Assembly (NCBI GenBank): GCA_003184365.1
Contig: NKYR01000093.1
Location: 98,293 to 162,292 of the forward strand
Source: Evernia prunastri
Taxonomy: Eukaryota; Ascomycota; Lecanoromycetes; Lecanorales; Parmeliaceae
Reading direction: 5' to 3'
Length of the DNA stretch: 64,000 nucleotides
Shown here: piece after piece, positions 57,281-64,000 of the stretch
Position numbering within the stretch: the first letter of the stretch is position 1
How the letters are laid out: every line of letters begins with the position of its first letter
Made by a program: the position numbers and the translations under genes
The notes under the pieces: generated by a model
What the model was told of the DNA's origin: nothing
What the model saw: only the letters and a program-made list of their open reading frames with translations
Databases searched by the model: none

Positions 57281-58597
57281 TATTTAGGATTCCTTGATGC
57301 AGGGTATGAGTGTAGCTGGGCTTCGGAGCTCTCATGAATCTAATGAATTTAATGTAAGGTTCGCCACAGCAGGACTGAGGGTTGGTCGATCGCATAGTAT
57401 GGTGTTTTCGCGCTGCATGATGATTTCGCATAGTAGGCCTGCAAGGCCTGCAACATCGCATAGCGTGGCAATATCGCACAGGGGCGCGTGGTTCGTGTCA
57501 AAGACGCGGTGACCAGGAAATTGATCTTGATGGGAGCTCTATATATGTGGGCTTCCCACCGGTGCTGGGCTCTTCATTCAATAACTCCATCTCTCGCAGG
57601 GCATTCGAACACTCTCCCACCCTCCCGCGCCTGCACTTAGTCATTTGGCTAGCTAGCACCACTCCAGGTCATGTCGCTATAGATATGAGAGTTTTCCTAG
57701 TGCTGAGGTACGAAGAATACGCCTATGATGGCCTCTATTCGATGGTTTTACCTTGGTATGGGTTGGGCCAATTATATGTTTATTTGCACATTGTTCAGAT
57801 CACATGTTTTCGCGATGATGTGGCGACGACTAACGCTATAACGTTTTATGAACGACTTATCTCATATGTAAAACAGGAGTTTGTCAGATTTCATCGGCTT
57901 ATTTGCGAGACGTGAGTATCTGATACATATCAGACCGTTCATCTTCACAAAAATAATTCGATCAGTAAGCCTCATGAACGAGTTTTTCTGTCCGAAGGGA
58001 GTTATGGTACTAATGGGGTTCCTTGGTGTCTATGAGATGGATACATCATGTCCCCCATCGATGGTCGTTGGACCAACCATTGGGTGACACGTTTCGCCCA
58101 TAGGCATAGGATGCATCACCGATTACGTGCAACATACATTGATTCGTCTTTTAGAACTTTCCATTATGCATTTTCCCCCTCTATTCAGATGAGCGCATCA
58201 CGCTGGAGCATCTCAGCTCAAGGAAAGACACGACGGCACCTATGTTCTAGAGACTGGGTGCTTTCAGAACCATGCCGTAGGGCAATTTCGAGATCAGACC
58301 ACGTTTTTCCACATCTGCCAGCTTCCCGGCTAAAGATGAAAGATCCAGATTCTCAGCTGACTTTGGTTTTTATCGAGAATGCGCTTTCCCTAAGAACGGA
58401 CTCTCATCCATCACAGTCGCATCTCAGCTGCTCAGTGAACGCTTAAGTTCTCAAGATATACAAACGCCAATCATTCCCGCTCGTGCTTTGTGCTGGTTGT
58501 TGCGCATGCAATAGTCCCGAGTAGGCCAGCTAGAGCGGGATGAAGTGGTGTTTGCGTCCGGGCCAAATCTCACTATCTGTGTCCAGGTCCAATCTCG
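57281..58597. other. Intergenic region carrying copy 2 of the dispersed repeat
   Basis: No supported gene. The repeat copy covers about 57361-57715. The remainder, to the end of the F-box-like gene, shows only short frames. Confidence 0.5.
57361..57715 (+). repeat. Dispersed repeat copy 2
   Basis: Aligns with 4635-4945 in the same orientation, beginning at tcgccacag. It is longer because of an insertion around 57408-57440. A TATA-like ctatatatg precedes the shared gggcttcc block. It begins about 80 bases after the reductase stop codon. Confidence 0.6.
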
Positions 58598-59510
58598 CTA
58601 TCTGTCATACATTAGCCGGTGAGACGGTTCCGGTAAGAAGTGGAGAGCGTACAGGCGATACCCAAGTTCCCTGTATCTTTCTTCGAATCGACGATCTCGA
58701 GCAGTTCTCTCTTCCTCTGGCATCTCTTCCCAGTAATAAGTCTCCAAGAGAGTTTTGTCTTGTTGCATGAAGTCCAGACCGAGGCACAAGGGGCAGGCTA
58801 GCTGGACGCCACAGCCCATGAATGCGTCGAACCTCTGAGCTACGCCACCCGTGCAGCCGGGACAGATGGTATGTTCGTCTCCACAGACAAAGCAAACCGT
58901 GTCTTGAACTCGCGCTATAACATCAGGGACCGTGATTTCGTGGAAGAGACAGTGGGGCAGGAATTTGCCGTCGCTATCCGTCACGGTGATCGAGAAACTT
59001 CTCGACTTAGGTAATGGCCGTGCTCCTGGTGTTGTAAAATCAAAGAAGGAGAGACCGTGATGTTGATCTGGAGCAGCTAAATAGTGTTCTGCCGTCCACA
59101 CTTCCTCTGCGCTATCGGGAAAGGTAAAACCGCTTGGTAGACCTGACCTAGCGCAATCCAGAGTCAGTAATCCCGTAGGCGGACCGTTGGGGAGTAAGAG
59201 GAGGAAGGAATTCCAAAAAGCGCTTCACTGACTGTTCAATTTCACAGCTCACCGTCGTACTGTCTCCACAAAACGTGGCAGTGATGGCTCGAGCAAGGTA
59301 GTATTTCGACATCCGTTGAGGTGGTAGCATGATTTCGAAGATCTTGAGCCAGATCTCTGTAGGCAGAGCAATGCCGCCTTTACTCTTGACGGCACCCTTT
59401 GCGAGCAAAGAACCGACATAGCGTGTTTCGAAGACTGGCGCATTGAGGAGGAGGAATGGTCTATCGGCCAGGAATTCGGTAGTGACAGCGCTCGAAGTCA
59501 AGGGAAGCAT
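58598..59510 (-). CDS. F-box-like protein with Cys-rich C-terminal region
   Basis: Two open segments on the minus strand (59510-59148 and 59101-58598) belong together. The first carries an F-box-like helix (GIALPTEIWLKIFEIMLPP, about 45-63). The second has a Cys cluster CFVCGDEHTICPGC...CGVQLACPLC that may bind zinc. Fungal F-box-like proteins with this order are common and usually uncharacterised; substrate recruitment for SCF ubiquitin ligases would be the inferred role. The connecting intron could not be placed: a good donor GTGAGC lies near 59250, but no acceptor gives a clean phase, so either the splice is unusual or there is a frameshift. Confidence 0.55.
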
Positions 59511-60489
59511 GGCTGCAAGTGATTTCCAAAGTAGTCGTGGCAGACTGTCAAAGACCGTGATGCAGTAGAATGTCAGAGTGTGCTCAGATGGTGAAGATGT
59601 AAACAGTGATATAAGAGATAGGTAAATAGGTGGACTTCCGGAAAGCTTGTAGAATGTGATTTGAACGGAAGAGTGTGCGTGCAGGGTGTTGTGGAGTATG
59701 AGTCATATGAAATCTGGTTCGAGGCTAATAATTGAGCACCGCACCGATAATAAAAGAATTTATCTTGATCCAATTTCTCCTGGCCTTTTTCTCTACGAAC
59801 TTCAGTTGCTCCTTTATACTTTTGTAATATATTTGGTATATGTCTTGAGTTCTGATTCAAAGTCTATGTGGGGTTTGATTAGGAGTCAGGATGGCTTTGT
59901 GTATTGCTGAATACCTTCTACTAAAGACTGCAAGCTCCACAAGAGCCAAAACTATCTATCATCTTTTGCGTTGGGAGCAGGCCGCAAAATCCCTTAATGA
60001 AGACGGAGTTGTTGATTGTTGCCGATCGCATACAAATTTGGGTGGGGTGCACACAAACACTTGTAGTAGAGTACCTTACTCAGGGATGGATCATTTTTTG
60101 AGCTGCCGCGTTCCTAAAATCCTACAGTAAAGTAAGGTAGTGCAGTAACAAACTAACAGTACCTACTCAAGTGAACAAAAGAGCCGCTGTGAGCCGCCGC
60201 GATGACTGGACAAATGATAATCCCTGCATCGAACCCCCTGCGGGCGTGTACATCCCAGTCAACGTGGACGACATTCAATCTTTCGACCTTCACGGCAGCC
60301 TCTAAAGGTCCACAACTATCAGTCAAACGTTCCCTCGCTTCCTGGTTTATCCTCACACTCTCAGCCTGTCTGCTGACAGCGAAAACCTGTGTCAAAAGAG
60401 TCGTTTACGGCTTTGTCAGCTTCTTCTGAAAACGTAGCTAGCGCATCTGTGACCTAGTACGGAGGTAGGCGTAAAAAGTCCTGAACAGC
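59511..60489. other. Intergenic region bordering the AT-rich block
   Basis: No supported gene. Base composition is normal until about 60490 and then falls abruptly in GC. Confidence 0.5.
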
Positions 60490-62560
60490 CAAGACTCTTG
60501 GCATTCTTGGCACTTCTCCGCAATTTTTTTTGAATATCTTTATTTTTTGAACTACTACATATAATTCTTCATATAGTTACGTATATATTGATTAATTCGA
60601 TCCGTTGGATTATAAGGGCGTATATCACCTCCTTTACGGTTCTCTCGATACTTATTACTTCTCTTTAGACGTATAACTTCGACAATATAACGTGATATAC
60701 GCTCGATTCATTTCTGAATTCTCTTTTGAGACAGATTCTTTCAACATTTCTTTCAAGTCTTTTCAGTCTCTATTTGAGTTTTTGATACGTCTTTTTTAAT
60801 GATTTCACGCTTTATAAAGAATTAGCAAGACTCGATTATGTTGAGATCTAACGAATTTTCGCATTATAAAAGACGCATAATGTCGAAAGTCATGAAGACT
60901 AATTTCTGATGCTTGAATGTATAAGCTGAGATTTTATTCTTCATAATCTAAGTATCAGAGCGTGAAAGTTTATATGCTTTAACGAATTTGAGAAGCTTGA
61001 AAATAAGTATCTGCTTTGAATTAGCTATGCTTTAACATTAAAAAGCTGAAGAATAGATATCTTCTTTTGATAACGATATTAGATAATTTCTTCTTTCTTT
61101 TCTGAGATCGTGACTTTATTAATCTCTGTAATTTATCTTTATTTGAGCTTTGAGTTATCAAGATTTCGAAGATTTATACGACGTATATTAGAATCGATAT
61201 AAATATAAGATCAATGTAGATGTATTGAATAAGACAATTAGCTAAGGAGCGAATATCTATATGACATAAGACTGATATGTAGAAGAAGATCTCTATTAAG
61301 TCGCGCTAAGCTCTATAAGTTAAATAAAGAAGAAAGATACTAAGAGACTTTAATAGAGATTAGAATACGATCGTAACACTATTTTCTCTCTTAGGCTAAC
61401 GATGTTTTTATCGCTGTAGAGAGATAACGTTTATAATATCAAAAACACGCTCGCTATACTCGCTGAAAATCAAGAAATAAAGAAAATAATCAAAACGATC
61501 GATTCTTCTCCGATGTCGACGGCGTCGATTATATTTATTTTCTAATCTCTCGATTATTTATTATCGCTAATCTATTGTTATAGCGTGTAAAGACTTCAAT
61601 AATAAAGAGAATCGATGAGAGATTGCTGAAATGATAAGTTAAAAAATAATTTGTCATAACGAAGTATATAAGATTATTTAATAACACTTTTCGAACGAAG
61701 AGAAAATCGAGTAGATAAAGACTTCTAATTCGTCGAAATATACGAGTCGATCTCGAGTCGTCTCGAATCGAATCTTGTAATTACTATTAATTAAGATTAA
61801 TCGCGATCGTCGAGAAGAAAAGAACGATAGAATAAATTTTTGATATATATCTTTTAAGTAGTCTTCGATCGATCGTATATAGATTTCAAATTTTTGATAA
61901 AACTTTCGCGAAGGTCTCACGATAGAATTTTTTTTTTGAGCGATCGCAGTTATGAAATGAAGTTTTATAACTACACTCTTTATATATTGTGTATTAGACG
62001 ATTAAACTTATTAAAAGTATATAGTTATACGACTAATCAATAGATTATAACACGCGAGACTGATTTAGAAGAATAATGTGTGATAAAGTGAGATGAGATG
62101 AGATGTGTAAATCATAAAGTCTCGATTTAAGGTATTGTCAATTTATATTATTTTATAGACTGTTGATGTAGAGAGAAAGAGAGTAGTTTATAGTATAACT
62201 AATAAATTAATCGAGTATTAATGAATATAAAGAAGATGAAAGAGATAGAATAAAAATTCACTGAGTATCGAAAGAAGTGAAAAATAGTATATTCGATAAT
62301 TAGTCGAATCGTATATTGGTTTTTAGCGTCAAATTCGCTTAGCGAGAATTATTAAAATAGCGTCTATAGAAGTCTTTTATTACGTTTTATATATTATCAA
62401 ACTCGTCTGAGTTAATATTATATTATTTAAGATTTTTATCGAAATCTATTTATTTGATTTTAAATTTAAGACGATTTTAGAGCGTTTTAGATATAAGTAT
62501 ATCTTTTATATCTCATTTCTCGATTTCATCGACGATAATCGCGAAAAATTTAAAGTTGAT

Positions 62561-62818
62561 TTAATCGAATAAAGAATTAATAATCGCGAAAATAAGAAGC
62601 TTAGAATAAAAGACGTCGTGAATTTTTATGATTTTTAATAAAGTTAGTCTATATAAGAAGTCTATTAGAGATTTAATCGAAAACGATTTAAATCGCTTGC
62701 TATTAAGCTTCTTATATAAACGATTAGTAATAATATTCTTACTGCTGAAAAAGATCAAGTTATTTTCGCTAAATATAACGTCGCGTCGATAACGATTAGC
62801 GTGAATAATTATTATCAT
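62561..62818 (-). pseudogene. Remnant of Ty3/gypsy integrase C-terminal region
   Basis: The translation keeps the integrase-tail pattern despite RIP: FSSKNIITNRLYKKL, then KSFSIKSLIDFLYRLTL, then IKIHDVFYSKLL. This corresponds to the LSTKNI...KKLDxKxxGPF...Y.L.LP...KIHPVFHVSLL order of gypsy polyproteins. It is flanked by stops and not functional. Confidence 0.7.
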
Positions 62819-63077
62819 TTAAGTATTTTCTATATTTTAACGAATAAAATTAAATACTCGTTATATATTATCGATAATATTTTTCGTCTTAGCGACGTCG
62901 AGACGTTTTTGCGTCGTATTATAGAAAGTAATATCTAAGTTGAAAGTTATGCGAGAATTAAATTCTTTATTGATATAAAATAAAGTTATATCTATAAAGA
63001 CGAAAACATCGTTATTGTCAGCGAACTCTATTATCGATAATTATCTAATTTAGTCGTTTTATATATAATTGTAGTAG

Positions 63078-63190
63078 ATGTGTCACGGACATAGTAGTGA
63101 CTGGGAGATTCTGCTGTCTTGGCGGGGTCCCACGCTCTTTTGGCCTAGTAGTTTAGCGATAGTCCTGCTTTCCCTAACAAGATGCGTAGA
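63078..63190. repeat. Higher-GC island inside the RIP block
   Basis: About 110 bases of ordinary composition (gggagattctgctgtcttgg...) begin abruptly after TGTCACGGAC and end before AT-rich sequence resumes. It may be a later insertion or a short element that escaped RIP. No ORF. Confidence 0.5.
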
Positions 63191-63729
63191 TAACGTTTTA
63201 AATTCTAATTAGCGCGTTTCGTTTATTTATTAGTTTTAGAGTGAAAGATAATTAATAGTTTAATCTTAATGTCGAGTCGTTTGTATAAAGTTTTTCATAT
63301 CGTAAATATAGATTGTAATTCTCGATTAAATATTATTGAGATCGAGAGATCGTAAAGACGAAAGACTTCTTTAAGTAATATTTAAGCGATTTTTTTAGCG
63401 ATAATTTTTTCTTCGTTTGCTACGCAGAAAATATAATATCTTTTTTTAATATATCGATTAATAAAAGTACAAATTACGTTAAAATCGTTCGAAAGCGATA
63501 ATTCGATAATAAAGTCTATGCTAATATTCTATCATCTCTTCTATAATATAAATAAGAATTTTAAGAATTTATTTAATCTTTAACGAGATACTTTAACTCT
63601 TTAATAGACGTAGTAATTGCGAATAAACGTAACGACGTTAATCTTTATATTTATTTAGTAATATTTTCGTTTAAATAGCTCGTAGATACGCACTATTTTA
63701 GAGTATTTAGAAGCGAATTAATTATATTG

Positions 63730-63746
63730 ATTGATTGATTGATTGT
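63730..63746 (+). repeat. Short (GATT)n microsatellite
   Basis: About four copies of the tetramer mark the right border of the AT-rich block. Confidence 0.8.
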
Positions 63747-64000
63747 TTTATACGCCTATGCTAGCTACTTGATGTAAGCTAATGAGGGTAACATTAACGC
63801 TGAACCAGCTTTACGGCTGGGCGTTGAAGAAACCTGAGGGCGAACCTCTGGACAAAAACTTCAACTAAACAGTACGCTCTCCCTTCTGCTGTGCTCCTTA
63901 GGAGCCCTATTACACCACCGCACATCTCTCTACTTCTTTGCGCCGACTCTTCTATTCTCTGACTTTTGTATCTCTGATCGCCCCCGCCTCTAGAGGCGGG
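63747..64000. other. Normal-composition sequence at the right edge, unidentified
   Basis: GC content returns to normal. A CT-rich stretch (63920-63970) and a perfect short palindromic end (cccgcctctagaggcggg, 63983-64000) are visible. The sequence could be the LTR or end of another element cut by the window edge; no gene seen. Confidence 0.35.

Larger units (their letters stand above)
60490..63735. mobile_element. AT-rich RIP-mutated block of old transposable elements
   Basis: Composition changes abruptly to A/T-dominated sequence dense in TA steps and stop codons, as left by repeat-induced point mutation in Pezizomycotina. CGAT/TCGA words persist, but almost no long ORF remains. A Ty3/gypsy integrase C-terminal remnant (62561-62818, minus) identifies part of it as a retrotransposon. 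A small higher-GC island at about 63078-63190 interrupts it. No intact LTR pair could be drawn by eye. Confidence 0.8.

Noticed and set aside
1..64000. tRNA genes and CRISPR arrays
   Set aside because: No T-loop/acceptor combination was found by eye and no regularly spaced repeats exist; a covariance search would be needed to exclude tRNAs fully.

Overview
The window looks like nuclear DNA of a filamentous ascomycete (Pezizomycotina, perhaps a dothideomycete). The genes carry short introns, mostly 43-120 nt, with GTRNGT donors and CTNAC/CTGAC branch sites. Families present include a GPI-anchored Crh-type GH16 enzyme, a fungal-type adenylate cyclase, a lipase-NACHT-WD40 receptor and a CYP52-like P450. 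The right end is an AT-saturated block typical of repeat-induced point mutation (RIP). There are no bacterial operons, CRISPR arrays or rRNA genes, and I found no convincing tRNA.

Layout. 1-4.2 kb: the 3' end of an unknown gene, then a divergent pair made of an apparently active protein kinase (-) and a protein with an N-terminal HeLo-like helical region and a C-terminal pseudokinase (+). 5.4-12.5 kb: the complete four-exon adenylate cyclase gene (-). 14.9-16.8 kb: a five-exon GH16 cell-wall transglycosidase. 17-18.8 kb: an intact pogo/Fot1-type DNA transposon with a TA duplication. 19.6-20.9 kb: fructosamine/ketosamine kinase. 22.3-27.5 kb: a six-exon hydrolase-NACHT-WD40 receptor. 28.2-30 kb: an MFS drug:H+ antiporter. 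31.2-33 kb: a CYP52-like P450. 34-38.1 kb: a large multi-exon C2H2 zinc-finger gene. 40.2-46.3 kb: housekeeping genes (AP endonuclease IV, an RRM protein, 6-phosphogluconate dehydrogenase).

From about 46.3 kb the character changes to gene-poor and repeat-rich. This part has a G-rich inverted repeat, an orphan ORF, two MITE-like inverted-repeat elements, a complete but divergent nine-exon argininosuccinate synthase gene lying between those MITEs, a decayed coding region, a medium-chain reductase, an F-box-like gene, and a 3.2-kb AT-rich RIP block holding a Ty3/gypsy integrase remnant. A diverged repeat occurs both at 4.6 kb and at 57.4 kb, so old mobile DNA reaches both ends of the window.

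The most interesting signal is the divergent pair at 0.5-4.2 kb. A membrane-death-type helical region fused to a kinase domain lacking its catalytic residues sits beside a kinase that keeps all of its own. This is the domain logic of the animal RIPK3-MLKL necroptosis module. The same window also encodes an NLR-type receptor. Exon-intron models were built by hand from splice consensus, reading-frame phase and family knowledge; unresolved joints are stated in the entries.
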